Source of the DNA: Paratinospora sagittata
Lineage: Eukaryota > Streptophyta > Magnoliopsida > Ranunculales > Menispermaceae
Assembly (NCBI GenBank): GCA_035771175.1
Contig: CM069603.1
Span: forward strand, 19,816,286 to 19,880,285
Direction of reading: 5' to 3'
DNA length: 64,000 bases
The translations under genes were made by a program, and so were the position numbers. This document shows positions 22,801-37,100 of the stretch, piece after piece (within the stretch, counting starts at the first letter, position 1; each line of letters starts with the position of its first letter). The notes beneath the pieces are model-generated. The model was given only the letters and a program-made list of their open reading frames with translations. It did no database searches and was not told the origin of the DNA.

Positions 22801-25800
22801 CTTGCCTTTGCAAAAAAAGGCTTCGAATTGAATCAAAATTGCAATCTGTCTTGATGTTCAGCTAGTTTCTTCATTTTATCCCTTGTGTGCTAAGACTTGC
22901 AGAGGCTATCCCTTGTTTAAAACTCTAAGTATTTGAAGTGGTCTCGGTAAGATAACACAACAAAAAGGAACACATCACCTGTTTTGCATCAAGAACACAT
23001 CAAACAATATAGCTTTCGAATTCTACAAAGATCAAGCTCGAAGAACGAAGACATATCTCATGTCTAATGCATTAGTTTGATCTCTGGTGTGTAGGGTAAC
23101 CCCTCGATCAATCTCAGCACTAAAACTCTAAAAATTGCAAAGTCTTCAAAATCACTTTCGATATAGTATTTCGTTTTGAAAAAACTGTTTTCCGAAAGGT
23201 TTTAATCATAATTTTAATGAGTTTTGAATTATTTAAAAGTGTTTAATCTTATATCAAAGTGTTTTGTGTCAATGAAATGGTTCTTTAGTGTCAAAATATT
23301 AATTTTTCAAAAATAAGGCTATCCACCAATTTGCACGTCTTAGACTAAAATATGATATTTCTAACGAGAAAAATGTGGACACTTCTGCTTGCTCGATTTT
23401 TCTTTTCCTTCACAGTTTTGCCAGGTTATCTTAATTGAAATATTCTCTAGTAACACCTAGAAGATTCCCATTGTCTCGCACGCCCAAAAAACTTTAGATT
23501 GAACAATGTTTTGAATTCAAATCATTTTGTAGTACTCTTGCTCTTTAACCTTCAACTTCAAGTTTTATAGAACACTCATTCTTTGATTTTCAAAAATACA
23601 ACACGCACGATATTTGCAAGTTAGATTGAGCTTTTCGAAGTGTTTTTCAAGAGAAGAAAGTAATGATTCTTGCCTTTGCAAAAAAAGGCTTCGAATTGAA
23701 TCAAAATTGCAATCTGTCTTGATGTTCAGCTAGTTTCTTCATTTTATCCCTTGTGTGCTAAGACTTGCAGAGGCTATCCCTTGTTTAAAACTCTAAGTAT
23801 TTGAAGTGGTCTCGGTAAGATAACACAACAAAAAGGAACACATCACCTGTTTTGCATCAAGAACACATCAAACAATATAGCTTTCGAATTCTACAAAGAT
23901 CAAGCTCGAAGAACGAAGACATATCTCATGTCTAATGCATTAGTTTGATCTCTGGTGTGTAGGGTAACCCCTCGATCAATCTCAGCACTAAAACTCTAAA
24001 AATTGCAAAGTCTTCAAAATCACTTTCGATATAGTATTTCGTTTTGAAAAAACTGTTTTTCGAAAGGTTTTAATCATAATTTTAATGAGTTTTGAATTAT
24101 TTAAAAGTGTTTAATCTTATATCAAAGTGTTTTGTGTCAATGAAATGGTTCTTTAGTGTCAAAATATTAATTTTTCAAAAATAAGGCTATCCACCAATTT
24201 GCACGTCTTAGACTAAAATATGATATTTCTAACGAGAAAAATGTGGACACTTCTGCTTGCTCGATTTTTCTTTTCCTTCACAGTTTTGCCAGGTTATCTT
24301 AATTGAAATATTCTCTAGTAACACCTAGAAGATTCCCATTGTCTCGCACGCCCAAAAAACTTTAGATTGAACAATGTTTTGAATTCAAATCATTTTGTAG
24401 TACTCTTGCTCTTTAACCTTCAACTTCAAGTTTTATAAAACACTCATTCTCTGATTTTCAAAAATACAACACGCACGATATTTGCAAGTTAGATTGAGCT
24501 TTTCGAAGTGTTTTTCAAGAGAAAAAAGTAATGATTCTCGCCGTTGCAAAAAAAGGCCTCGAATTGAATCAAAATTGCAATCTGTCTTGATGTTCAGCTA
24601 GTTTCTTCGTTTTATCCCTTGTGTGCTAAGATTTGCAGAGGCTATCCCTTGCTTAAAACTCTAAGTATATGAAGTGGTCTCGGTAAGATAACACATCAAA
24701 AAGGAACACATCACCTGTTTTGCCTCAAGAACACATCAAACAATAGCTTTCGAATTCTACAAAGATGAAGCTCGAAGAACGAAGACATATCTCATGTTTA
24801 ACGCATTAGTTTGATCCCTGGTGTGTAGGGTAACCCGTCGATCAATCTTAGCACTAAAACTCTGAAAATTGCAAAGTCTTCAAAATCACTTTCGATATAG
24901 TATTTCATTTTGACAAAAATGTTTTCCGAAAGGTTTTAATCATAATTTTAATGAGTTTTGAATTATTTAAAAGTGTTTATTCTTATATCATAGTGTTTTG
25001 AGTCAATGAAATGCTTCTTTAGTGTCAAAATATTAATTTTTCAAAAATAAGGCTATCCAGCAATTTGCACGTCTTAGACTAAAATCATATATTTCTAATG
25101 AGAAAAATGTGGGCACTTCTGCTTGCTCGATTTTTCTATTCCTTCACAGTTTTGCCAGGTTATCTTAATTGAAATATTCTATAGTAACACCTAGATGATT
25201 CCCATTGTCTCGCACGCCCAAAAAACTTTAGATTGAACAATGTTTTGAATTCAAATCATTTTGTAGTACTCTTGCTCTTTAACCTTCAACTTCAAGTTTT
25301 ATAAAACACTCATTCTCTGATTTTCAAAAATACAACACGCACGATATTTGCAAGTTAGATTGAGCTTTTCGAAGTGTTTTTCAAGAGAAGAAAGTAATGA
25401 TTCTTGCCTTTGCAAAAAAAGGCTTCGAATTGAATCAAAATTGCAATCTGCCCTGATGTTCAGCTAGGTTCTTCATTTTATCCCTTGTGTGCTAAGATTT
25501 GCAGAGGCTATCCCTTGTTTAAAACTCTAAGTATATGAAGTGGTCTCGATAAGATAACACATCAAAAAGGAACACATCACCTGTTTTGCATAAAGAACAC
25601 ATCAAATAATAGCTTTCGAATTCTACAAAGATCAAGCTCGAAGAACGAAGACATATCTCATGTCTAATGCATTAGTTTGATCTCTGGTGTGTAGGGTAAC
25701 CCCTCGATCAATCTCAGCACTAAAACTCTGAAAATTGCAAAGTCTTCAAAATCACTTTCGATATAGTATTTTATTTTGAAAAAAATGTTTTCTGAAAGGT

Positions 25801-26359
25801 TTTAATCATAATTTTAATGAGTTTTGATTATTTAAAAGTGTTTAATCTTATATCAAAGTGTTTTGAGTCAATGAAATGGTTCTTTAGTGTCAAAATATTA
25901 ATTTTTCAAAAATAAGGCTATCCAGCAATTTGCACGTCTTAGACTAAAATCTTATATTTCTAACGAGAAAAATGTGGGCACTTCTGCTTGCTCGATTTTT
26001 CTATTCCTTCACAGTTTTGCCAGGCTATCTTAATTGAAATATTCTATAGTAACACCTAGATGATTCCCATTGTCTCGCACGCCCAAAAAACTTTAGATTG
26101 AACAATGTTTTGAATTCAAATCATTTTGTAGTACTCTTGCTCTTTAACCTTCAACTTCAAGTTTTATAAAACACTCATTCTCTGATTTTCAAAAATACAA
26201 CACGTACGATATTTGCAAGTTAGATTGAGCTTTTCGAAGTGTTTTTCAAGAGAAGAAAGTAATGATTCTTGCCTTTGCAAAAAAAGGCTTCGAATTGAAT
26301 CAAAATTGCAATCTGCCCTGATGTTCAGCTAGGTTCTTCATTTTATCCCTTGTGTGCTA
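16827..26359. repeat. Satellite array, eleven monomers with dimeric substructure
   Basis: Monomers start at 16827, 17694, 18560, 19428, 20294, 21160, 22027, 22893, 23761, 24629 and 25495 (spacings 865-868 bp). The pair at 17694-19427 is nearly identical to the dimer at 26360-28093. From 20294 a second kind of dimer appears: copies at 20294 and 22027 share tatattaaagtg, and copies at 21160, 22893 and 23761 share agacttgc, aacaatatag and aaaaactg. The copies at 22893 and 23761 are near-identical neighbours (both gtatttgaagtgg), which looks like a recent single-monomer duplication. A comparable pair exists left of the element at 3459 and 4325. No genes are seen. Confidence 0.93.
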
Positions 26360-29300
26360 AGATTTGCAGAGGCTATCCCTTGTTTAAAACTCTAAGTATA
26401 TGAAGTGGTCTCGGTAAGATAACACATCAAAAAGGAACACATCACCTGTTTTGCATCAAGAACACATCAAACAACAACTTTCGAATTCTACAAAGATCAA
26501 GCTCGAAGAACGAAGACATATCTCATGTTTAACGCATTAGTTTGATCTCTGGTGTGTAGGGTAACCCCTCGATCAATCTTAGCACTAAAACTCTGAAAAT
26601 TGCAAAGTCTTGAAAATCACTTTCGATATAGTATTTCAATTTGACAAAAATGTTTTCCGAAAGGTTTTAATCATAATTTTAATGAGTTTTGAATTATTTA
26701 AAAGTGTTTATTCTTGTATCAAAGTGTTTTGAGTCAATGAAATGGTTCTTTAGTGTCAAAATATTAATGTTTCAAAAATAAGGCTATCCAGCAATTGGCA
26801 CGTCTTAGACTAAAATTTAATATTTCTAACGAGAAAAATGTGGGTACTTCTGCTTGGTCGATTTTTCTATTCCTTCACAGTTTTGCAAGGTTATCTTAAT
26901 TGAAATATTCTCTAGTAACACCTAGATGATTCCCATTATCTCGCATGCCCAAAAAACTTTAGGTTGAACAATGTTTTGAATTCAAATCATTTTGTAGTAC
27001 TCTTGCTCTTTAACCTTCAACTTCAAATTTTATAAAACACTCATTCTCTGATTTTCAAAAATGCAACACGCACGATATTTTTCAAGTTAGATTGAGCTTT
27101 TCGAAGAGTTTTTCAAGAGAAGAAAGTAATGATTCTTGCCTTTGCAAAAAAAGGCTTCGAATTGAATCAAAATTGCAATCTGTCTTGATGTTCAGCTAGT
27201 TCTTCGTTTTATCCCATGTATGCTAAGATTTGCAGAGGCTATCCATTGTTTAAAACTCTAAGTATATGAAGTGGTCTCGGTAAGATAACACATGAAAAAG
27301 GAACACATCACCTGTTTTGCATCAAGAACACATCAAACAATATAGCTTTCGAATTCTACAAAGATCAAGCTCGAAGAACGAAGACATATCTCATGTCTAA
27401 TGCATTAGTTTGATCTCTGGTGTGTAGGGTAACCCCTCGATCAATCTCACCACTAAAACTCTGAAAATTGCAAAGTCTTCAAAATCACTTTCGATATAGT
27501 ATTTCATTTTTAAAAATTTGTTTTCTGAAAGGTTTTAATCATAACTTTAATGAGTTTTGAAATATTTAAAAGTGTTTAATCTTATATGAAAGTGTTTTGA
27601 GTCAATGAAATGGTTCTTTAGTGTCAAAATATTAATGTTTCAAAAATAAGGCTATCCAGCAATTGGCACGTCTTAGACTAAAATCTGATATTTCTAACGA
27701 GAAAAATGTGGCCACTTCTGCTTGCTCGATTTTTCTATTCCTTCACAGTTTTGCCAGGTTATCTTAATTGAAATATTCTCTACTAACACCTAGATGATTC
27801 CCATTGTCTCGCACGCCCAAAAAACTTTAGATTGAACAATGTTTTGAATTCAAATCATTTTGTAGTACTCTTGCTCTTTAACCTTCAACTTCAAGTTTTA
27901 TAAAACACTCATTCTCTGATTTTCAAAAATACAACACGCACGATATTTGCAAGTTAGATTGAGCTTTTCGAAGTGTTTTTCAAGAGAAGAAAGTAATGAT
28001 TCTTGCCTTTGCAAAAAAAGGCTTCGAATTGAATCAAAATTGCAATCTGCCCTGATGTTCAGCTAGGTTCTTCATTTTATCCCTTGTGCGCTATGATTTG
28101 CAGAGGCTATCCCTTGTTTAAAACTCTAAGTATATGAAGTGGTCTCGGTAAGATAACACATCAAAAAGGAACACATCACCTGTTTTGCATCAAGAACACA
28201 TCAAAATATAGCTTTCGAATTCTACAAAGATCAAGCTCGAAGAACGAAGACATATCTCATGTTTAACGCATTAGTTTGATCTCTGGTGTGTAGGGTAACC
28301 CCTCGATCAATCTTAGCACTAAAACTCTGAAAATTGCAAAGTCTTCAAAATCACTTTCGATATAGTATTTCAATTTGACAAAAATGTTTTCCGAAAGGTT
28401 TTAATCATAATTTTAATGAGTTTTGAATTATTTAAAAGTGTTTATTCTTGTATCAAAGTGTTTTGAGTCAATGAAATGGTTCTTTAGTGTCAAAATATTA
28501 ATGTTTCAAAAATAAGGCTATCCAGCAATTGGCACGTCTTAGACTAAAATTTAATATTTCTAACGAGAAAAATGTGGGTACTTCTACTTGGTCGATTTTT
28601 CTATTCCTTCACAGTTTTGCAAAGTTATCTTAATTGAAATATTCTCTAGTAACACCTAGATGATTCCCATTATCTCGCACGCCCAAAAAACTTTAGGTTG
28701 AACAATGTTTTGAATTCAAATCATTTTGTAGTACTCTTGCTCTTTAACCTTCGACTTCAAATTTTATAAAACACTCATTCTCTGATTTTCAAAAATGCAA
28801 CACGCACGATATTTTTCAAGTTAGATTGAGCTTTTCGAAGACTTTTTCAAGAGAAGAAAGTAATGATTCTTGCCTTTGCAAAAAAAGGCTTCGAATTGAA
28901 TCAAAATTGCAATCTGTCTTGATGTTCAGCTAGTTCTTCGTTTTATCCCATGTATGCTAAGATTTGCAGAGGCTATCCATTGTTTAAAACTCTAAGTATA
29001 TGAAGTGGTCTCGGTAAGATAACACATGAAAAAGGAACACATCACCTGTTTTGCATCAAGAACACATCAAACAATATAGCTTTCGAATTCTACAAAGATC
29101 AAGCTCGAAGAACGAAGACATATCTCATGTCTAATGCATTAGTTTGATCTCTGGTGTGTAGGGTAACCCCTCGATCATTCTCACCACTAAAACTCTGAAA
29201 ATTGCAAAGTCTTCAAAATCACTTTCGATATAGTATTTCATTTTTAAAAAATTGTTTTCTGAAAGGTTTTAATCATAACTTTAATGAGTTTTGAAATATT

Positions 29301-31560
29301 TAAAAGTGTTTAATCTTATATGAAAGTGTTTTGAGTCAATGAAATGGTTCTTTAGTGTCAAAATATTAATGTTTCAAAAATAAGGCTATCCAGCAATTGG
29401 CACGTCTTAGACTAAAATCTGATATTTCTAACGAGAAAAATGTGGGCACTTCTGCTTGCTCGATTTTTCTATTCCTTCACAGTTTTGCCAGGTTATCTTA
29501 ATTGAAATATTCTCTAGTAACACCTAGACGATTCCCATTGTCTCACACGCCCAAAAAACTTTAGATTGAACAATGTTTTGAATTCAAATCATTTTGTAGT
29601 ACTCTTGCTCTTTAACCTTCAACTTCAAGTTTTATAAAACACTCATTCTCTGATTTTCAAAAATACAACACGCACGATATTTGCAAGTTAGATTGAGCTT
29701 TCCGAAGTGTTTTTCAAGAGAAGAAAGTAATGATTCTTGCCTTTGCAAAAAAAGGCTTCGAATTGAATCAAAATTGCAATCTGCCCTGATGTTCAGCTAG
29801 GTTCTTCATTTTATCCCTTGTGCGCTATGATTTGCAGAGGCTATCCCTTGTTTAAAACTCTAAGTATATGAAGTGGTCTCGGTAAGATAACACATCAAAA
29901 AGGAGCACATCACCTGTTTTGCATCAAGAACACATCAAACAACAATTTTCGAATTCTACAAAGATCAAGCTCGAAGAACGAAGACATATCTCATGTTTAA
30001 CGCATTAGTTTGATCTCTGGTGTGTAGGGTAACCCCTCGATCAATCTTAGCACTAAAACTCTGAAAATTGCAAAGTCTTCAAAATCACTTTCGATATAGT
30101 ATTTCAATTTGACAAAAATGTTTTCCGAAAGGTTTTAATCATAATTTTAATGAGTTTTGAATTATTTAAAAGTGTTTATTCTTGTATCAAAGTGTTTTGA
30201 GTCAATGAAATGGTTCTTTAGTGTCAAAATATTAATGTTTCAAAAATAAGGCTATCCAGCAATTGGCACGTCTTAGACTAAAATTTAATATTTCTAACGA
30301 GAAAAATGTGGGTACTTCTGCTTGGTCGATTTTTCTATTCCTTCACAGTTTTGCAAGGTTATCTTAATTGAAATATTCTCTAGTAACACCTAGATGATTC
30401 CCATTATCTCGCACGCCCAAAAAACTTTAGGTTGAACAATGTTTTGAATTCAAATCATTTTGTAGTACTCTTGCTCTTTAACCTTCAACTTCAAATTTTA
30501 TAAAACACTCATTCTCTGATTTTCAAAAATGCAACACGCACGATATTTTTCAAGTTAGATTGAGCTTTTCGATGAGTTTTTCAAGAGAAGAAAGTAATGA
30601 TTCTTGCCTTTGCAAAAAAAGGCTTCGAATTGAATCAAAATTGCAATCTGTCTTGATGTTCAGCTAGTTCTTCGTTTTATCCCATGTATGCTAAGATTTG
30701 CAGAGGCTATCCATTGTTTAAAACTCTAAGTATATGAAGTGGTCTCGGTAAGATAACACGTGAAAAAGGAACACATCACCTGTTTTGCATCAAGAACACA
30801 TCAAACAATATAGCTTTCGAATTCTACAAAGATCAAGTTCGAAGAACGAAGACATATCTCATGTCTAATGCATTAGTTTGATCTCTGGTGTGTAGGGTAA
30901 CCCCTCGATCAATCTCACCACTAAAACTCTGAAAATTGCAAAGTCTTCAAAATCACTTTCGATATAGTATTTCATTTTTAAAAAATTGTTTTCTGAAAGG
31001 TTTTAATCATAATTTTAATGAGTTTTGAAATATTTAAAAGTGTTTAATCTTATATGAAAGTGTTTTGAGTCAATGAAATGGTTCTTTAGTGTCAAAATAT
31101 TAATGTTTCAAAAATAAGGCTATCCAGCAATTGGCACGTCTTAGACTAAAATCTGATATTTCTAACGAGAAAAATGTGGGCACTTCTGCTTGCTCGAATT
31201 TTCTATTCCTTCACAGTTTTGCCAGGTTATCTTAATTGAAATATTCTATAGTAACACCTAGATGATTCTCATTGTCTCGCACGCCCAAAAAACTTTAGAT
31301 TGAACAATGTTTTGAATTCAAATCATTATGTAGTACTCTTGCTCTTTAACCTTCAACTTCAAATTTTATAAAACACTTATTCTCTGATTATCAAAAATAC
31401 AACACGCACGATATTTGCAAGTTAGATTGAGCTTTTCGAAGAGTTTTTCAAGAGAAGAAAGTAATGATTCTTGCCTTTGCAAAAAAAGTCTTCGAATTGA
31501 ATCAAAATTGCAATCTGTCTTGATGTTCAGCTAGTTCTTCATTTAATCCCTTGTGTGCTA
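26360..31560. repeat. Dimeric higher-order repeat tract (three ~1734-bp units)
   Basis: Units start at 26360, 28094 and 29828. Each consists of an 866-bp monomer, ending cgttttatcccatgtatgc, and an 867- or 868-bp monomer marked by cacatgaaaaagg, tctcaccactaaaac and tatatgaaagtg. Alternate monomers are more alike than neighbours, which defines a higher-order repeat. Minor differences exist between units: the copy at 28094 has caaaatatagc where others have a longer form, and the copy at 30694 has cacgtgaaaaagg. Confidence 0.88.
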
Positions 31561-34145
31561 AGATTTGCAGAGGCTATCCATTGTTTAAAACTCTAAGTTT
31601 CAGAAGTGGTCTCGGTAAGATAACACGTGAAAAAGGAACACATCACCTATTTTGCATCAAGAACACATCAAACAATAGCTTTCGAATTCTACAAAGATCA
31701 TGCTCGAAGAACGAAGACATATCTCATGTCTAATACATTAGTTTGATCTCTTGTGTGTAGGGTAACCCCTCGATCAATCTCAGCACTAAAACTCTGAAAA
31801 TTGCAAAGTCTTCAAAATCACTTTCGATATAGTATTTCGTTTTGACAAAAATGTTTTCCGAAAGGTTTTAATCATAATTTAAATGAGTTTTGAATTATTT
31901 AAAAGTGTTTAATCTTATATCAAAGTGTTTTGTGTCAATGAAATGGTTCTTTAGTGTCAAAATATTAATTTTTCAAAAATAACGCTATCCACCAATTTGC
32001 ACGTCTTAGACTAAAATCTGATATTTCTAACGAGAAAAATGTGGGCACTTCTGCTTGCTCGATTTTTTTATTCCTTCACAGTTTTGCCAGGTTATATTAA
32101 TTGAAATATTCTCTAGTAACACCTAGAAGATTCCCATTGTCTCGCACGCCCAAAAAACTTTAGATTGAACAATGTTTTGAATTCAAATCATTTTGTAGTA
32201 CTCTTGCTCTTTAACCTTCAACTTCAAATTTTATAAAACACTCATTCTCTGATTTTCAAAAATACAACACGCACGATATTTGCAAGTAAGATTGAACTTT
32301 TCGAAGTGTTTTTCAAGAGAAGAAAGTAATGATTCTTGCCTTTGCAAAAAAAAGGCTTCGAATTGAATCAAAATTTCAATCTGTCTTGATGTTCAGCTAG
32401 TTCTTCATTTTATCCCTTGTGTGCTAATATTTGCAGAGGCTATCCATTGTTTATAAGTATCTGAAGTGGTCTCGGTAAGATAACACATGAAAAAGGAACA
32501 CATCACCTGTTTTGCATCAAGAACACATCAAACAATAGCTTTCGAATTCTACAAAGATCAAGCTCGAAGAACGAAGACATATCTCATGTCTAACGCATTA
32601 GTTTGATCTCTGGTGTGTAGCGTAACCCCTCGATCAATCTCAGCACTAAAACTCTGAAAATTGCAAAGTCTTCAAAATCACTTTCGATATAGTATTCCGT
32701 TTTGAAAAAAATGTTTTCCGAAAGGTTTTAATCATAATTTTAATGAGTTTTGAATTATTTAAAAGTGTTTAATCTTATATCAAAGTGTTTTGAGTCAATG
32801 AAATGGTTCTTTAGTGTCAAAATATTAATTTTTCAAAAAAAAGGCTATCCAGCAATTTGCACGTCTTACACTAAAATCTTATATTTCTAACGAGAAAAAC
32901 GTGGGCATTTCTGCTTGCTCGATTTTTCTATTCCTTCACAGTTTTGCCAGGTTATATTAATTGAAATATTCTCTAGTAACACCTAGAAGATTCCCATTGT
33001 CTCGCACGCCCAAAAAACTTTAGATTGAACAATGTTTTGAATTCAAATCATTTTGTAGTACTCTTGCTCTTTAACCTTCAACTTCAAATTTTATAAAACA
33101 CTCATTCTCTGATTTTCAAAAATACAACACGCACGATATTTGCAAGTTAGATTGAACTTTTCGAAGTGTTTTTCAAGAGAAGAAAGTAATGATTCTTGCC
33201 TTTGCAAAAAAAAGGCTTCGAATTGAATCAAAATTTCAATCTGTCTTGATGTTCAGCTAGTTCTTCATTTTATCCCTTGTGTGCTAATATTTGCAGAGGC
33301 TATCCATTGTTTATAAGTATCTGAAGTGGTCTCGGTAAGATAACACATGAAAAAGGAACACATCACCTGTTTTGCATCAAGAACACATCAAACAATAGCT
33401 TTCGAATTCTACAAAATCAAGCTCGAAGAACGAAGACATATCTCATGTCTAACGCATTAGTTTGATCTCTTGTGTGTAGCGTAACCCCTCGATCAATCTC
33501 AGCACTAAAACTCTAAAAATTGCAAAGTCTTCAAAATCACTTTCGATATAGTATTCCGTTTTGAAAAAAATGTTTTCCGAAAGGTTTTAATCATAATTTT
33601 AATGAGTTTTGAATTATTTAAAAGTGTTTAATCTTATATCAAAGTGTTTTGAGTCAATGAAATGGTTCTTTAGTGTCAAAATATATATTTTTCAAAAAAA
33701 AGGCTATCCAGCAATTTGCACGTCTTACACTAAAATCTGATATTTCTAACGAGAAAAATGTGGGCATTTCTGCTTGCTCGATTTTTCTATTCCTTCACAG
33801 TTTTGCCAGGTTATCTTAATTGAAATATTCTCTAGTAACACCTAGATGATTCCCATTGTCTCGCATTCCCAAAAAACTTTAGATTGAACAATGTTTTGAA
33901 TTCAAATCATTTTGTAGTACTTTCGCTCTTTAACCTTCAACTTCAAATTTTATAAAACACTCATTCTCTGATTTTCAAAAATTCAACACGCACGATATTT
34001 GCAAGTTAGATTGATCTTTTTGAAGAGTTTTTCAAGAGAAGAAAGTAATGATTCTTGCCTTTGCAAAAAAAGGCTTCGAATTGAATCAAAATTGCAATCT
34101 GCCCTGATGTTCAGCTAGGTTCTTCATTTTATCCCTTGTGCGCTA
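31561..34145. repeat. Transitional satellite monomers before the four-mer tract
   Basis: Three monomers start at 31561, 32427 and 33287 (866, 860 and 859 bp). The first carries aagtttcagaagtgg, related to monomers of the later seven-mer tract (aagtatcagaag). Its second half resembles the A monomer of the four-mer unit (cgatttttttattcc, gcaagtaagattgaac). The second and third carry the ttgtttataagtatctg deletion typical of the four-mer tract. The 33287 copy matches the fourth monomer of that unit (acaaaatcaagctcg, tctcttgtgtgtagcg). They form a partial leading unit. Confidence 0.8.
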
Positions 34146-37100
34146 AGATTTGTAGAGGCTATCCCTTGTTTAAAACTCTAAGTATATGAAGTGGTCCCGG
34201 TAAGATAACACATCAAAAAGGAACACATCACCTGTTTTGCATCAAGAAAACATCAAACAACAACTTTCGAATTCTACAAAGATCAAGCTCGAAGAACGAA
34301 GACATATCTCATGTTTAACGCATTAGTTTGATCTCTGGTGTGTAGGGTAACCCCTCGATCAATCTTAGCACTAAAACTCTGAAAATTGCAAAGTCTTCAA
34401 AATCACTTTCGATATAGTATTTCATTTTGACAAAAATGTTTTCCGATAGGTTTTAATCATAATTTTAATCAGTTTTGAATTATTTAAAAGTGTTTATTCT
34501 TGTATCAAAGTGTTTTGACTCAATGAAATGGTTCTTTAGTGTCAAAATATTAATTTTTCAAAAATAAGGCTATCCACCAATTTGCACGTCTTAGACTAAA
34601 ATCTGATATTTCTAACGAGAAAAATGTGGGCACTTCTGCTTGCTCGATTTTTTTATTCCTTCACAGTTTTGCCAGGTTATATTAATTGAAATATTCTCTA
34701 GTAACACCTAGAAGATTCCCATTGTCTCGCACGCCCAAAAAACTTTAGATTGAACAATGTTTTGAATTCAAATCATTTTGTAGTACTCTTGCTCTTTAAC
34801 CTTCAACTTCAAATTTTATAAAACACTCATTCTCTGATTTTCAAAAATACAACACGCACGATATTTGCAAGTAAGATTGAACTTTTCGAAGTGTTTTTCA
34901 AGAGAAGAAAGTAATGATTCTTGCCTTTGCAAAAAAAAGGCTTCGAATTGAATCAAAATTTAAATCTGTCTTGATGTTCAGCTAGTTCTTCATTTTATCC
35001 CTTGTGTGCTAATATTTGCAGAGGCTATCCATTGTTTATAAGTATCTGAAGTGGTCTCGGTAAGATAACACATGAAAAAGGAACACATCACCTGTTTTGC
35101 ATCAAGAACACATCAAACAATAGCTTTCGAATTCTACAAAGATCAAGCTCGAAGAACGAAGACATATCTCATGTCTAACGCATTAGTTTGATCTCTGGTG
35201 TGTAGCGTAACCCCTCGATCAATCTCAGCACTAAAACTCTGAAAATTGCAAAGTCTTCAAAATCACTTTCGATATAGTATTCCGTTTTGAAAAAAATGTT
35301 TTCCGAAAGGTTTTAATCATAATTTTAATGAGTTTGAATTATTTAAAAGTGTTTAATCTTATATCAAAGTGTTTTGAGTCAATGAAATGGTTCTTTAGTG
35401 TCAAAATATTAATTTTTCAAAAAAAAGGCTATCCAGCAATTTGCACGTCTTACACTAAAATCTTATATTTCTAACGAGAAAAATGTGGGCATTTCTGCTT
35501 GCTCGATTTTTCTATTCCTTCACAGTTTTGCCAGGTTATATTAATTGAAATATTCTCTAGTAACACCTAGAAGATTCCCATTGTCTCGCACGCCCAAAAA
35601 ACTTTAGATTGAACAATGTTTTGAATTCAAATCATTTTGTAGTACTCTTGCTCTTTAACCTTCAACTTCAAATTTTATAAAACACTCATTCTCTGATTTT
35701 CAAAAATACAACACGCACGATATTTGCAAGTTAGATTGAACTTTTCGAAGTGTTTTTCAAGAGAAGAAAGTAATGATTCTTGCCTTTGCAAAAAAAAGGC
35801 TTCGAATTGAATCAAAATTTCAATCTGTCTTGATGTTCAGCTAGTTCTTCATTTTATCCCTTGTGTGCTAATATTTGCAGAGGCTATCCATTGTTTATAA
35901 GTATCTGAAGTGGTCTCGGTAAGATAACACATGAAAAAGGAACACATCACCTGTTTTGCATCAAGAACACATCAAACAATAGCTTTCGAATTCTACAAAG
36001 ATCAAGCTCGAAGAACGAAGACATATCTCATGTCTAACGCATTAGTTTGATCTCTGGTGTGTAGCGTAACCCCTCGATCAATCTCAGCACTAAAACTCTG
36101 AAAATTGCAAAGTCTTCAAAATCACTTTCGATATAGTATTCCGTTTTGAAAAAAATGTTTTCCGAAAGGTTTTAATCATAATTTTAATGAGTTTGAATTA
36201 TTTAAAAGTGTTTAATCTTATATCAAAGTGTTTTGAGTCAATGAAATGGTTCTTTAGTGTCAAAATATTAATTTTTCAAAAAAAAGGCTATCCAGCAATT
36301 TGCACGTCTTACACTAAAATCTTATATTTCTAACGAGAAAAATGTGGGCATTTCTGCTTGCTCGATTTTTCTATTCCTTCACAGTTTTGCCAGGTTATAT
36401 TAATTGAAATATTCTCTAGTAACACCTAGAAGATTCCCATTGTCTCGCACGCCCAAAAAACTTTAGATTGAACAATGTTTTGAATTCAAATCATTTTGTA
36501 GTACTCTTGCTCTTTAACCTTCAACTTCAAATTTTATAAAACACTCATTCTCTGATTTTCAAAAATACAACACGCACGATATTTGCAAGTTAGATTGAAC
36601 TTTTCGAAGTGTTTTTCAAGAGAAGAAAGTAATGATTCTTGCCTTTGCAAAAAAAAGGCTTCGAATTGAATCAAAATTTCAATCTGTCTTGATGTTCAGC
36701 TAGTTCTTCATTTTATCCCTTGTGTGCTAATATTTGCAGAGGCTATCCATTGTTTATAAGTATCTGAAGTGGTCTCGGTAAGATAACACATGAAAAAGGA
36801 ACACATCACCTGTTTTGCATCAAGAACACATCAAACAATAGCTTTCGAATTCTACAAAATCAAGCTCGAAGAACGAAGACATATCTCATGTCTAACGCAT
36901 TAGTTTGATCTCTTGTGTGTAGCGTAACCCCTCGATCAATCTCAGCACTAAAACTCTAAAAATTGCAAAGTCTTCAAAATCACTTTCGATATAGTATTCC
37001 GTTTTGAAAAAAATGTTTTCCGAAAGGTTTTAATCATAATTTTAATGAGTTTTGAATTATTTAAAAGTGTTTAATCTTATATCAAAGTGTTTTGAGTCAA

